A stretch of 64,000 nt of DNA from Halomonas saccharevitans (GTDB lineage Bacteria > Pseudomonadota > Gammaproteobacteria > Pseudomonadales > Halomonadaceae): positions 1-64,000 of the forward strand of contig NZ_FPAQ01000005.1 of the NCBI RefSeq assembly GCF_900116405.1, written 5' to 3'. The notes beneath the pieces are model-generated. The model was given only the letters and a program-made list of their open reading frames with translations, did no database searches and was not told where the DNA came from. Of the stretch, positions 7,701 through 15,852 are shown piece by piece (position 1 is the first letter of the stretch; each line of letters begins with the position of its first letter). Both the position numbers and the translations under genes were made by a program.

Positions 7701-8107
7701 CCACCATCGATCTGACGTTACACGGCGAGAGCGCCAGCGATCTGGCCCGCTTTCTGCGAGTCGTGGCCGAGCTGTTCGATGCCGAGGGCGAGGCCACCTT
7801 ACCCCCTGCCGGTCATGAAAGGCCCGTGCGTGTGAATGATGCCCTGGTGGGCGCGATCACCGTGCTGGGCCGGTTGAGCTTCGAGGATGTCGCCAACCTG
7901 TCCCGAGCTGAGCGCGTCGGCAATATTCGCGCCCTGGACCAAGCCCATACGGCGCTGCTGGCGCTGGTGGACGTGCTACGCGACCGCGACATGCCCCCGG
8001 CCCGTTATCACGGGCCGCTGACGGCTGTGGACCTAGTGGGCGGCACCTTGGGCGAGCGAGCCGAGTTCCTGCAAGAGATTGCCGAGGAGGGAGCCGGCCA
8101 TGTTTGA
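7697..8107 (+). CDS. Small acidic protein of unknown function
   Basis: A 136-residue acidic protein starting MTTIDLTLHGESASDLARFL. It overlaps the AlpA-like gene by four bases, which implies coupled translation. Composition is helical, with no membrane segment or recognisable motif (RVNDALVGAITVLGRLSFEDVANLSRAERVGNI). I do not recognise the family. Position between the regulator and the primase suggests an accessory replication or regulatory role. Confidence 0.7.
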   Translation: MTTIDLTLHGESASDLARFLRVVAELFDAEGEATLPPAGHERPVRVNDALVGAITVLGRLSFEDVANLSRAERVGNIRALDQAHTALLALVDVLRDRDMPPARYHGPLTAVDLVGGTLGERAEFLQEIAEEGAGHV

Positions 8108-8198
8108 GCTTTCGCATCTGCTGGCCCGCGTCTGGCGCCGGCTTACTGGCCGAGGTGGACAAAGTGGACGCGGTAGACGCAAGGAGGGCGAGGCATGA
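8100..8198 (+). CDS. Very small basic ORF between overlapping genes
   Basis: ATG 8100 to TGA 8198 encodes 32 residues, MFELSHLLARVWRRLTGRGG then a basic tail. It overlaps the previous gene by 8 bp and the primase start by 4 bp (ATGA), fitting the overlap pattern of the rest of the operon. The N-terminal half could be an amphipathic helix. Without homologues its reality is uncertain. Confidence 0.4.
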   Translation: MFELSHLLARVWRRLTGRGGQSGRGRRKEGEA

Positions 8199-9148
8199 CA
8201 CCCGAAACGCAAAAGGCCCGGCCCCCCGCAAAGGGCCGGACCCATACCGACGCGCCCCCCAAGCGTAGCAGCATCGAAGCGGCACTGGCCGAAGCCCTGG
8301 CAGCCCATGGCGTGACCCTGACCCCCAGGGCGTCAGGCCGCTTTGAGCGATTTGACGCGCCCGACAAGCCCAAGGGCAACGGCAACGGCTGGTATCGCAT
8401 CCATGGCCCCCAGGCGGCGAGCTTTGGCATTTGGCATCTGGACGTGTCCGAGGTGGTGACGCTGCACGGCGCCAGCGACCCCGAGGCCGCCGCCCAGGCC
8501 CGGCTGGACGCGATGCGCGTCAGCGAGCGGCAAGCGCGAGAGCGCCAGCAGCAAGCGGCCAAGGCTGCTGACAAGGCCCGGCGCTGGTGGGCCGAGGCCT
8601 GCCTCGGCGATCCTGCCCACCCCTGGCTGGCCGGCAAGCGACTACCGCCCCACAACTTGCGCCAGCGCGGCGAGATGCTGCTGGTCCCGCTGTATTTCGA
8701 GGGCGAGCTGGTCAACCTTGAGCGCATCTTTCCCGACGGCAGCAAGCGCCCCCTTAAGGGTGGGCGCGTCAAGGGCGTGGCCAGCCTGATAGGCCGCCTG
8801 GCTGGCGCCAAGCGCGTGCTGGTGGCCGAGGGATGGAGTACCGCCGCCGCCTTGCATGAGGCCATGGGAGCGCCTGTGGTGGTGGCCCGCAATGCCGACA
8901 ACCTGGCCCCCGTGGCGCGGCGCCTTCGCCAACGCCTGCCGGCTGAGGTGGCTATCACCATCTGTGGCGACGATGACCGGCACCTGCCGGACCAGGGCAA
9001 GGCCAACAAGGGCGCGGTAGAGGCCCGCCACGCCGCCCTGGCCATTGGTAGCGACCTGCTGATGCCGAAATTCTGCGAAGGCTGCCGGACCTGCACCGAC
9101 TTTGCCGACGTGCGCCTTTGTCGGCTGGGAGGTGGCCATGGTGAGTGA
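8195..9148 (+). CDS. Toprim-domain primase of the element
   Basis: A 317-residue protein. An N-terminal segment with GNGNGWYRIHGPQAASFGIW resembles the region ahead of the Toprim fold in phage and plasmid primases. The Toprim core follows: the catalytic Glu is Glu212 in VAEGWSTAAALHE and the metal-binding Asp cluster is Asp259-261 in ICGDDDRH. A Cys group near the end (CEGCRTC) could bind metal. A full N-terminal zinc finger is absent. With the downstream DUF927 ATPase it resembles the primase and helicase functions that P4-type replication proteins carry in one chain, here split in two genes (inference). Its 3' end overlaps the next gene by 11 bp. Confidence 0.85.
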   Translation: MTPETQKARPPAKGRTHTDAPPKRSSIEAALAEALAAHGVTLTPRASGRFERFDAPDKPKGNGNGWYRIHGPQAASFGIWHLDVSEVVTLHGASDPEAAAQARLDAMRVSERQARERQQQAAKAADKARRWWAEACLGDPAHPWLAGKRLPPHNLRQRGEMLLVPLYFEGELVNLERIFPDGSKRPLKGGRVKGVASLIGRLAGAKRVLVAEGWSTAAALHEAMGAPVVVARNADNLAPVARRLRQRLPAEVAITICGDDDRHLPDQGKANKGAVEARHAALAIGSDLLMPKFCEGCRTCTDFADVRLCRLGGGHGE

Positions 9149-10994
9149 ATACCGCGACCCCGACACCTGCGACATGTTCGGGCAGCCTGACTTTGAGCCC
9201 GCCCATACCCCGTTGGACCTGTCCCGCCTGTCCCAGCCCAGCAGTGACGCGGCTTCCCGCCGGGACACCATAGGGACACCACCTGTCCCAACCTGTCCCA
9301 TCGCCAGCGAGGTGGACCCCAGCAAAGCCCAGCCGGCCAAGGTGAAGGAGCCGAGGCGCCCCACCTTCGCCTGCTACCTGGCCCCCAGCCAATACGGGCC
9401 GCCGGGGCTGTATTACCACGGGCAGCGCCAGCCCAAGGGCGACGGCGACCCGGCCCCCTTCGACGTGTGGATATGCAGCCCCATCGAGTGCCTGGCCGCC
9501 ACCCATGACGAGCGCGGCGACAACCACGGGCTGCTGCTGCGCTTCAAATCGCCTTACGGGCCGTGGCGGCAATGGGCGATGCCCCTGCGGCTGCTGAAGG
9601 GCAGCGGCGAGGAGATGCGCGGCGAGCTGCTGGATATGGGCATTCGTATCAATCCCGACGGCTTCAAGCCGCTACACCGCTGGGCGTCCCAATGCCGGCC
9701 CGATGAGGTGGTGGTGGCCGCAACCCGTGTGGGCTGGCACCGCGTCGAGGAGGCGCTGGTTTTCGTCATGCCCTGGCGCACCATCGCCCAGGGCGAGCTG
9801 GCCCGCCGGATCACCTTTCAAAGCGAGGTGGCCGGCCAAGACGAGTACGCCACCGCCGGCAACCTGGAGAGCTGGCGCCATGCCATAGGCCGGCTGTGCA
9901 GTGGCAACCCACTGATGGTGTTGGCCGTGTCCACCGCCCTGGCCGGCCCGCTGCTGCACCTGTGCCACCGGCAAACGGCAGGTATTCATCTGGTGGGTGA
10001 TAGCTCCAACGGCAAAACGACGTTGCTGGAGGTCGCGGCCGCCGCCCTGAGTGATACGGCGCTGGTGCTGGACGAGATAGGCGAGGCCGATGGCAAAGAG
10101 ATCGGCGCCACCGTCTACGCCTTGGGCAACGGCACCGGCAAGGCCCGCGCCAACCGCAACGGCACAGCAAGGCGTCCGCACCGCTGGCGCATCGCGGTAT
10201 TGAGCAGCGGCGAGCGCACCCTGGCCGCCCACATGAGCGAGGCCGGCAAGCACCCCCATGCCGGGCAGGCCGTCCGGCTGCTGGATATACCCGCCAAGCG
10301 CGCCCACGGCGCCTTCGATCTGCTGCACCACCTGGCTGATGGCCGCGCCTTTGCGGATCACCTGAAAAGCGAGGTGACGCGCCACCATGGCCACCTTGGG
10401 CCGGCGTTCATCGAGCGGCTGGTGGCCGAGGAGCGCGACCTGGCCAGCGAGGTGGACCGCTTCGCCCAGGTAGACGGCTTTGCCACGTCCCGCCCGCTGC
10501 AAGGCCGGGCCGCCAAGGTGCTGGCGTTGATCGGGCTGGCCGGCGAGCTGGCTACCGAGTACGGGCTGACGGGCTGGCATGAGGGCGAGGCCATGGCCGC
10601 CGCTATCGAGGCGCTCCATGCATGGGCCGCCGGGCAGGGCGGCGTCAGGTCCGAGCATGAGCAGATATTGGCCAATGTGTCCGGTTTCATCGAGCGACAC
10701 GGCGATGCCCGATTCAGCAGTGTCGAGAGCGACCCGGCCCATACCCCCACGGTCTATAACCGGGCCGGCTGGTGGCGTGATGATGCCGAGGGCCGCACCT
10801 ACCTATTCAGCGGCGAGGGGCTGGCCGAGGCGCTGGGCGGCTTCGACGTGAAGCGCGGCACCGAAGCCCTGGAGGTGGCCGGCTGGATAGTCGAGCGCGA
10901 TGCTGGCGCGCGGTCCGTGCGCGTACGGATCAACGGCAGCCGCCGCCGCGTCTATGCGATCCGCCCGGCTGAGACCGAGGAGGGCGCGGCATGA
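9138..10994 (+). CDS. DUF927-family helicase-like ATPase with a shortened core
   Basis: A 618-residue protein; ATG 9138 is chosen over 9102 because GGGAGGTGG lies just before it. After a Pro/Thr-rich linker comes the DUF927 domain: WRQWAMPLRLL, then Walker A GDSSNGKTT (Gly287 to Lys293), Walker B ALVLDEIGEAD (Asp312) and NGTGKARANRNG. DUF927 proteins are predicted replicative ATPases of mobile elements. Only 19 residues separate the Walker A Lys from the Walker B Asp; as I recall the family, ~25-30 more residues containing a conserved WRATxNxLEG-like stretch should lie between, so an in-frame deletion is likely. The phased GGGACA cluster lies in the linker-coding region. Confidence 0.85.
   Translation: MVSEYRDPDTCDMFGQPDFEPAHTPLDLSRLSQPSSDAASRRDTIGTPPVPTCPIASEVDPSKAQPAKVKEPRRPTFACYLAPSQYGPPGLYYHGQRQPKGDGDPAPFDVWICSPIECLAATHDERGDNHGLLLRFKSPYGPWRQWAMPLRLLKGSGEEMRGELLDMGIRINPDGFKPLHRWASQCRPDEVVVAATRVGWHRVEEALVFVMPWRTIAQGELARRITFQSEVAGQDEYATAGNLESWRHAIGRLCSGNPLMVLAVSTALAGPLLHLCHRQTAGIHLVGDSSNGKTTLLEVAAAALSDTALVLDEIGEADGKEIGATVYALGNGTGKARANRNGTARRPHRWRIAVLSSGERTLAAHMSEAGKHPHAGQAVRLLDIPAKRAHGAFDLLHHLADGRAFADHLKSEVTRHHGHLGPAFIERLVAEERDLASEVDRFAQVDGFATSRPLQGRAAKVLALIGLAGELATEYGLTGWHEGEAMAAAIEALHAWAAGQGGVRSEHEQILANVSGFIERHGDARFSSVESDPAHTPTVYNRAGWWRDDAEGRTYLFSGEGLAEALGGFDVKRGTEALEVAGWIVERDAGARSVRVRINGSRRRVYAIRPAETEEGAA
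9220..9299. repeat. Phased GGGACA/TGTCCC cluster A
   Basis: Six copies of the hexamer occur in 80 bp: TGTCCC at 9220, 9229, 9284 and 9294, GGGACA at 9262 and 9273. Neighbouring copies are 9-11 bp apart apart from one larger gap. They fall in the coding region of the DUF927 N-terminal linker, where they encode low-complexity residues (RRDTIGTPPVPTCPIAS). Repeated phased words near a replication gene suggest iteron-like protein binding sites (inference). Confidence 0.65.
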
Positions 10995-11347
10995 GCCTGG
11001 ACGATGTTTACCGCACCTTCGCTGGGACACGTCGGGACACCACCTGTCCCGGACCTGTCCCGCCGCCAACCCGCATGGTTGAGCCGTTGGGACAGGTGGG
11101 ACACGTGGGACACCACCAGAAGCAGGTAGGGCAGGGCGAGGCCGGGCCGGCGCATGAGGTCGAGGCGCTGCTGGCCGCCCTGGCTGACACGGGCCGCGAC
11201 CTTGGGCCGGCGCTGGCGCATCGCCTACGCGAGACGCTGGCGCCTCTGAGCCGACAGGTACGGGCCGAACTGGTGGCGGTGGTAGATGACGCCTTCGGGT
11301 GGCGCCGAGCCTTGAGGCTGCCCGCCAGCAGGCCCACCGGTTGTTAA
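10991..11347 (+). CDS. Small protein of unknown function carrying the second repeat cluster
   Basis: 118 residues, overlapping the DUF927 stop by four bases (ATGA). The first half (DTTCPGPVPPPTR, EPLGQVGHVGHHQ) simply translates the GGGACA repeat cluster; the second half (HEVEALLAALADTGRDLGP then LAHRLRETLAPLSRQVRAEL) is helical. No family is recognised. The unusual first half suggests that the DNA sequence, not the peptide, is under constraint there. Confidence 0.65.
   Translation: MSLDDVYRTFAGTRRDTTCPGPVPPPTRMVEPLGQVGHVGHHQKQVGQGEAGPAHEVEALLAALADTGRDLGPALAHRLRETLAPLSRQVRAELVAVVDDAFGWRRALRLPASRPTGC
11024..11112. repeat. Phased GGGACA/TGTCCC cluster B
   Basis: Seven copies occur in 89 bp: GGGACA at 11024, 11034, 11089, 11098 and 11107, TGTCCC at 11045 and 11056. 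Neighbours within each group are 9-11 bp apart. The word is identical to that of cluster A, 1.8 kb upstream, yet the surrounding reading frames and peptides differ. This argues for a DNA-level function such as a replication origin or partition site. Confidence 0.65.
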
Positions 11348-11673
11348 GGAATGCTAAGGCGCTGGAGGCGGCCAAGGCCGTTTGGCCGGCATACCCTGAG
11401 CCACTGGCCACCAGCGACTCCCAGGCGCCAGCAGAGCGCCATATTGACCCACCCTGGTTGGCCTATGCCGCGCACCACTGTGCGTTGGTGCCGGATGACC
11501 GGCGCTACCTGCTGCACCACCTGGCCACCCGACCCGAAGCCGAGGCCATGAAGGTAGCTCGGCACTATGTCGAGGCGTGGGCGGCTGGCGCTGCTGCCGA
11601 GCCCCAGGCCCAGCGGCGCGACAATGCCGGCAGGCGGACCGCTAACGCGATGCTGAGAGGTACGACACCATGA
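11299..11673 (+). CDS. Small protein of unknown function, with a decayed copy downstream
   Basis: Up to 124 residues. The start is uncertain: GTG 11299 overlaps the previous gene by 49 bp, and TTG 11341 is an alternative. The core reads RNAKALEAAKAVWPAYPEP and YAAHHCALVPDDRRYLLHHL. No family is recognised, though the start of the core looks like a segment I associate with other island operons. The same sequence, diverged and with an internal deletion, recurs at 12298-12421, which shows the gene belongs to a reusable module. Confidence 0.65.
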   Translation: MAPSLEAARQQAHRLLRNAKALEAAKAVWPAYPEPLATSDSQAPAERHIDPPWLAYAAHHCALVPDDRRYLLHHLATRPEAEAMKVARHYVEAWAAGAAAEPQAQRRDNAGRRTANAMLRGTTP

Positions 11674-11879
11674 AGCGAGGCAACCCCAAGGCTCGCCCGT
11701 CAAAGGGCGCCTGCGACGCCTACCGGCGTTTGATGGGTGATGATATTTCCCGGCTAGAAAAGGGCGCCATCGATCTGGAGACGCTGCCGGCCATCGACCT
11801 GGACAGCTTGCCGGAGCTTGATCTGGAGCCGCCCGCTATCGACTTGCCCCACGACACCGAAGAGGAGGGCGAACGATGA
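11670..11879 (+). CDS. Small acidic protein with a DL repeat tail
   Basis: 69 residues. ATG 11670 overlaps the previous stop, and the stop overlaps the next start (ATGA). After a basic N-terminus (MKRGNPKARPSKGACDAYRR) come repeated acidic units (AIDLETLPAIDLDSLPELDL). The repeats suggest an interaction tail. Paired with the following ribbon-helix-helix gene it could be a regulatory pair, but nothing proves it. Confidence 0.6.
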   Translation: MKRGNPKARPSKGACDAYRRLMGDDISRLEKGAIDLETLPAIDLDSLPELDLEPPAIDLPHDTEEEGER

Positions 11880-12070
11880 GCAAGAACCCACGGCGGCTTG
11901 CCGAGCCCGTGCGGCTGATCGTGAGCGTCGAGGCTGAGGTGGTGGAGGGCATCGACCGGCTGATGAGCCAGGGGCTGCACCACGGCCACCGCAACCGCGC
12001 CGAGTTTGTGCGCCTGGCCATCGAGCGAGAGCTGGCACGATGCCGGCCTGATGATTTCCGTACCCCCTAA
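11876..12070 (+). CDS. Ribbon-helix-helix (CopG-like) DNA-binding protein
   Basis: 64 residues. A short beta strand (VRLIVSVEAEVVEGID) is followed by two helices with GHRNRAEFVRLAIEREL, the CopG/Arc-type fold. Such proteins dimerise and bind short repeated operators, and in plasmids and islands they control copy number, partition or the operon itself. It is the last gene of the overlapping operon and is followed by a terminator. It is a candidate for binding the phased words or the 7306 dyad (inference). Confidence 0.75.
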   Translation: MSKNPRRLAEPVRLIVSVEAEVVEGIDRLMSQGLHHGHRNRAEFVRLAIERELARCRPDDFRTP

Positions 12071-12106
12071 AAGGGTCGGCGATTGAAAAACAATCAAGAT
12101 TTATCA

Positions 12107-12131
12107 AGGGCGCCCCAGACTGGGCGCCTTT
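12107..12131 (+). terminator. Rho-independent terminator ending the replication operon
   Basis: GGCGCCC (12109-12115) pairs with GGGCGCC (12122-12128), flanked by AA and TTT, 37 bp after the ribbon-helix-helix stop. It separates the operon from the decayed right part of the element. Confidence 0.75.
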
Positions 12132-12187
12132 GCCGTGTTGGCGTCTGATGATTTTTCGACCAATAACGCGCGTGCGTTGCCGGCACC

Positions 12188-12421
12188 CCAACAAAACCCA
12201 ACATCGGGGCGCCGGCAGGGCGCCGGGCATGTTGACAAATGTTGACGTTGGGAAGGGCGCCAGCGACCTGGCAAAACCTGGCATCGGCCATCGGCTCGGA
12301 TGCTAAGAAATGCTCAGGCACCGTAGGCTGCAAGGCCTGTTTTGCCGGCCTGCTCTGAGCTCTCGCCCACCGAAGTCCAGCCGCTGGCAGACGGATAGTT
12401 AACGCAATGATGAGAGAGATG
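12188..12421 (+). pseudogene. Decayed second copy of the repeat cluster plus unknown gene
   Basis: 12298-12360 aligns with 11340-11400 (about 80% by eye; shared blocks AATGCT, AAGGCC, GCCGGC, CTGAGC). 12386-12421 then aligns with the gene's 3' end (GGCAGACGGA, TAACGC, TGAGAG), so ~200 bp are deleted. Upstream, at the place equivalent to cluster B, are words CCAACA (12188, 12198) and TGTTGA (12230, 12240), again exactly 10 bp apart but with a different sequence from GGGACA. This is a remnant of a related element or a tandem duplication with a diverged binding word. No open frame remains. Confidence 0.65.
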
Positions 12422-12489
12422 TTATCCAATTAACCGAGCTGCGCGGGGCAATAACGGGACAACACCAAGAACAATATGGGTTTCGACCC

Positions 12490-12603
12490 CTATTCCTGAT
12501 CATGCTTTGCCAGACGCCGAGCTTCGCGTTTGCTCTCGCGGTAGCATGACCAGAAGACGTAAGCCGGCCCGCCTATGATGAAAGCCCACTTTATGATTTC
12601 CAT
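12490..12603 (-). CDS. Small membrane protein, 37 aa
   Basis: Read leftwards from ATG 12603 to TAG 12490. The peptide MEIIKWAFIIGGPAYVFWSC is one hydrophobic segment, followed by a charged tail (YRESKREARRLAKHDQE). A TAGGAG ribosome site lies 5-6 bp upstream. The layout, a single membrane helix with a basic cytoplasmic tail, is common for phage and island small proteins such as toxins or exclusion factors. No homologue is known to me. Confidence 0.55.
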   Translation of the reverse strand: MEIIKWAFIIGGPAYVFWSCYRESKREARRLAKHDQE

Positions 12604-13272
12604 GACGCTCCTACCGTGATGGATTTAGGTTTCACGATAGCACACGACCCACCAATCCCTTGGCCACGTGCCGGGTTTACACGACATACAATTCTGGGGC
12701 TGGCCGTCCGTGGCCGTGGCGGCGTGCTGGCAACTGTCCCTTGGGCGCGCCCACTAGGCGACCGAGGCCGCGAGATAAAGGCGCCACGTTGAGCATGGCC
12801 CACGATGCGCTCCACCGCTGTAGGACATTGCCGACACAAAAGGTACTCCACCCCTCTACCCCGTACCCGAGGGGGCGCCGAGGCCCAAGCGCGCGCTATT
12901 TACGGCGGTTTCGTTTCGCTTCCGCTTCCGGTTTGCCGCTGGCGCTGAAGCCCCGCCACTGCTGGGCTGGTTCTTCCAGGCAACCGGAACTCGCCAACGT
13001 CGATACCCGAAGCCACTCCCGAGTAAAGCCAAGGTGCTGGCCGGCGCCCTCCCCACCAGCCACGGGGCGCCGAGTGCCTGGCTGTCGGCATTGTTTCGGC
13101 GTTCCAGGTGCTCCACCACTGATGGCCACGAGCCGCGTGGTTGCGGCGTTTCGAGTTGGTGAAGGTGGGGATTCGATGTTGAGGTTTGTTGAGGTAGCTG
13201 GCGTTACCCTGCAAGGCAACCTTGGCTCATGGACGCTGATGTACTGGGGCAACCGAACAAGGAGCACGACAC
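12604..13272. other. Gene-poor stretch with a small TGTTGA repeat
   Basis: No convincing gene is seen on either strand: long frames here have Arg/Pro/Gly-rich, family-free translations and no ribosome sites. TGTTGA occurs at 13177 and 13187, exactly 10 bp apart, the same word and spacing as in the decayed copy at 12230/12240. This may be part of the same eroded second module. Confidence 0.4.
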
Positions 13273-13365
13273 ATGACCAAGAAGCCCGGATATGGCAAGC
13301 CGCGCGATTGGTTCAGACCACTCCGCGCCGAGATCACCTACAAGGGCACCGATACCCATATCTGA
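13273..13365 (+). CDS. Tiny ORF with a good ribosome site
   Basis: ATG 13273 to TGA 13365 encodes 30 residues: MTKKPGYGKPRDWFRPLRAE then a short tail. AAGGAG lies 8 bp upstream. Basic N-terminus, no hydrophobic segment. It could be the surviving start of a larger gene or a genuine small protein. Confidence 0.35.
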   Translation: MTKKPGYGKPRDWFRPLRAEITYKGTDTHI

Positions 13366-13419
13366 GCATCGTCATCTGGTTTACTCTGTGGCAGGAGGGA
13401 TTCCATAGGGGAGCAAGCC

Positions 13420-13677
13420 ATGACCAATGAGATCAGCACGCTGAAGATGATGGCTGAGACAGCGAAGCGGCAGGAAGAGAAGCGGATCCTGAAAAGGGTG
13501 CGCTTGAAGGAAAAGCAGGCCAAGGCCAAGGCGAAGAAGAAGGCCGACCAGCAACGCAAAAATGAACAGAGGATAGCTGCTGGCAAGAAGCCGAAGAACT
13601 ACAAACAAAAGAAAGTCGATGCGCTCGACTCTTGGAGCCGACTACCAGGAAGCGCCTTTAGCGGCAAGCGCCAGTAA
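13420..13677 (+). CDS. Lysine-rich helical protein, 85 aa
   Basis: ATG 13420 follows GGGGAG. The middle is an unbroken Lys/Glu/Ala/Gln helix (KRILKRVRLKEKQAKAKAKK and on), probably a coiled coil or nucleic-acid-binding stretch, with a basic C-terminus (NYKQKKVDALDSWSRLPG). Lower GC content than the operon. Function unknown; may be element cargo. Confidence 0.5.
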   Translation: MTNEISTLKMMAETAKRQEEKRILKRVRLKEKQAKAKAKKKADQQRKNEQRIAAGKKPKNYKQKKVDALDSWSRLPGSAFSGKRQ

Positions 13678-14228
13678 CAGGCCCGTCACCCTCTCAGCAT
13701 CCACGCTGCTCCCTGGTGCTAGCCCTACCGACAGCGAGATTCCGCTATCGGCACCTTTCTCTCACCAATGGCGTGAACGCCAGGTGACACGCTGCTGACT
13801 CATGCCGTGCTCGACGAACCCCGTGCCCTGCGGGCCGAGGTGGTCAATCTACGGGATGAGGTCGGATAGCTCCGCGCCCTGCCGGTACCTGACAAACCAG
13901 ATACTCCGGACAGATCGCACAAGGCGAGCGAGAGCATGGTGCTCGGTAGAGAGGGGGCGGTCTGATTCCTGGATCCGCTGGCGCCAGCGACCGGGACGGC
14001 CCCTTTGCTGAATCGCTAACCCAGTTTTTCGGCTGACCGGCTGGTGGCCGGCGTCATGCCCAAGCGCCAGCCGCACCTGGCCCCTACCCCTGGTAGCGCA
14101 GCCCTAGGCGCTCCGCACCGGGCAACCGGCAATGGCCATCTGATACCGGGCAGGTAGCAGGGCGACGTGGCGAGGTGCGCCCACCTGCCGGCCGGTTGCT
14201 GGAACCTAGCCGGCGACTTCCTGACGGC
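13678..14228. other. Gene-less right-hand part of the element
   Basis: No intact gene. From about 13797 a frame reads LTHAVLDEPRALRAEVVNLRDEVG, then a stop, then LRALPVPDKPDTPDRSHKAS. This looks like a broken coiled-coil protein, perhaps the N-terminus of a transposase or regulator. A single GGAACCTAG arm-type word is at 14201. Otherwise I see nothing. Confidence 0.4.
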
Positions 14229-14251
14229 TGGAACCTATTTGGAACCTAGAA
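14229..14251 (+). repeat. Integrase arm-type repeat, right end
   Basis: This 23-bp segment with two GGAACCTA words is identical to 4781-4803. With GGAACCTAG at 14201 it gives three words at this end. Its same-orientation placement inside both ends fits integrase arm sites. Confidence 0.6.
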
Positions 14252-14262
14252 GGCGAGCAACG

Positions 14263-14301
14263 AAAAACGGCTACCGCGACGATTCGCTAAGTGGCCGTTT
14301 T
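14263..14301 (-). terminator. tRNA-Thr terminator supplied by the element
   Basis: AACGGCTAC (14266-14274) pairs with GTGGCCGTT (14291-14299), with one G-T wobble, and U-rich flanks in the minus direction. It lies outside the 54-bp att core yet closely resembles the original at 4556-4591, so the element appears to bring a substitute terminator along with the tRNA 3' end. Confidence 0.7.
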
Positions 14302-14309
14302 CAAGATGG

Positions 14310-14363
14310 TTTCTGGTGCCGCAAAGAGGACTCGAACCTCCGACCTACGCATTACGAGTGCGT
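14310..14363 (-). repeat. attR within tRNA-Thr
   Basis: The right 54-bp direct repeat covers the CCA end, T arm, variable loop and anticodon stem of the intact tRNA. It matches 4601-4654 except at 14331. After integration the tRNA 3' half comes from the element, so the gene stays functional. Confidence 0.92.
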
Positions 14364-14389
14364 TGCTCTACCAGCTGAGCTATTGCGGC
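14314..14389 (-). tRNA. tRNA-Thr (anticodon CGT)
   Basis: 76 nt read leftwards. The acceptor stem GCCGCAA pairs with TTGCGGC, with discriminator A and an encoded CCA. The D arm AGCTCAGCTGGTAGAGC, anticodon loop CTCGTAA (anticodon CGT, reads ACG) and T loop TTCGAGT are all standard. It hosts the integrative element. A promoter lies just upstream. Confidence 0.97.
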
Positions 14390-14398
14390 GGCAGGGGC

Positions 14399-14428
14399 AG
14401 GATAGCGCCGGGCCCCATTCGCTGCCAA
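14399..14428 (-). promoter_or_regulatory. Sigma-70 promoter of tRNA-Thr
   Basis: On the minus strand, TTGGCA (14428-14423) and TATCCT (14404-14399) are 18 bp apart, about 10 bp upstream of the mature tRNA 5' end. Confidence 0.6.
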
Positions 14429-14448
14429 GTCAGGAGGGTGACTGAGGG

Positions 14449-15838
<1,390 letters not shown>

Positions 15839-15852
15839 ATGGGGTTACACAA

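Larger units (their letters stand above)
4601..14363. mobile_element. Integrative element in tRNA-Thr(CGT), about 9.7 kb
   Basis: A 54-bp direct repeat (4601-4654 and 14310-14363, one mismatch at 4622/14331) marks the two ends. The right copy lies within the complete tRNA-Thr gene and the left copy is a 3' tRNA fragment. The distance between equivalent points is 9,709 bp. A tyrosine integrase starts 165 bp inside the left end. Inside are an AlpA-like regulator, a Toprim primase, a DUF927 ATPase, a ribbon-helix-helix protein and several unknown small proteins. I found no capsid, terminase, portal, relaxase or type IV secretion genes. By layout it resembles a P4-like satellite or a minimal genomic island that relies on another element for spread (inference). 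Confidence 0.9.

Noticed and set aside
12660..13430. 256-codon open frame in the element
   Set aside because: Composition is Arg/Pro/Gly-rich with no domain or ribosome site, it overlaps a better small ORF at 13273, and it crosses the TGTTGA repeat.
4819..14228. Phage capsid, packaging or conjugation genes in the element
   Set aside because: Every intact frame was read; none shows terminase, portal, capsid, relaxase or secretion motifs.
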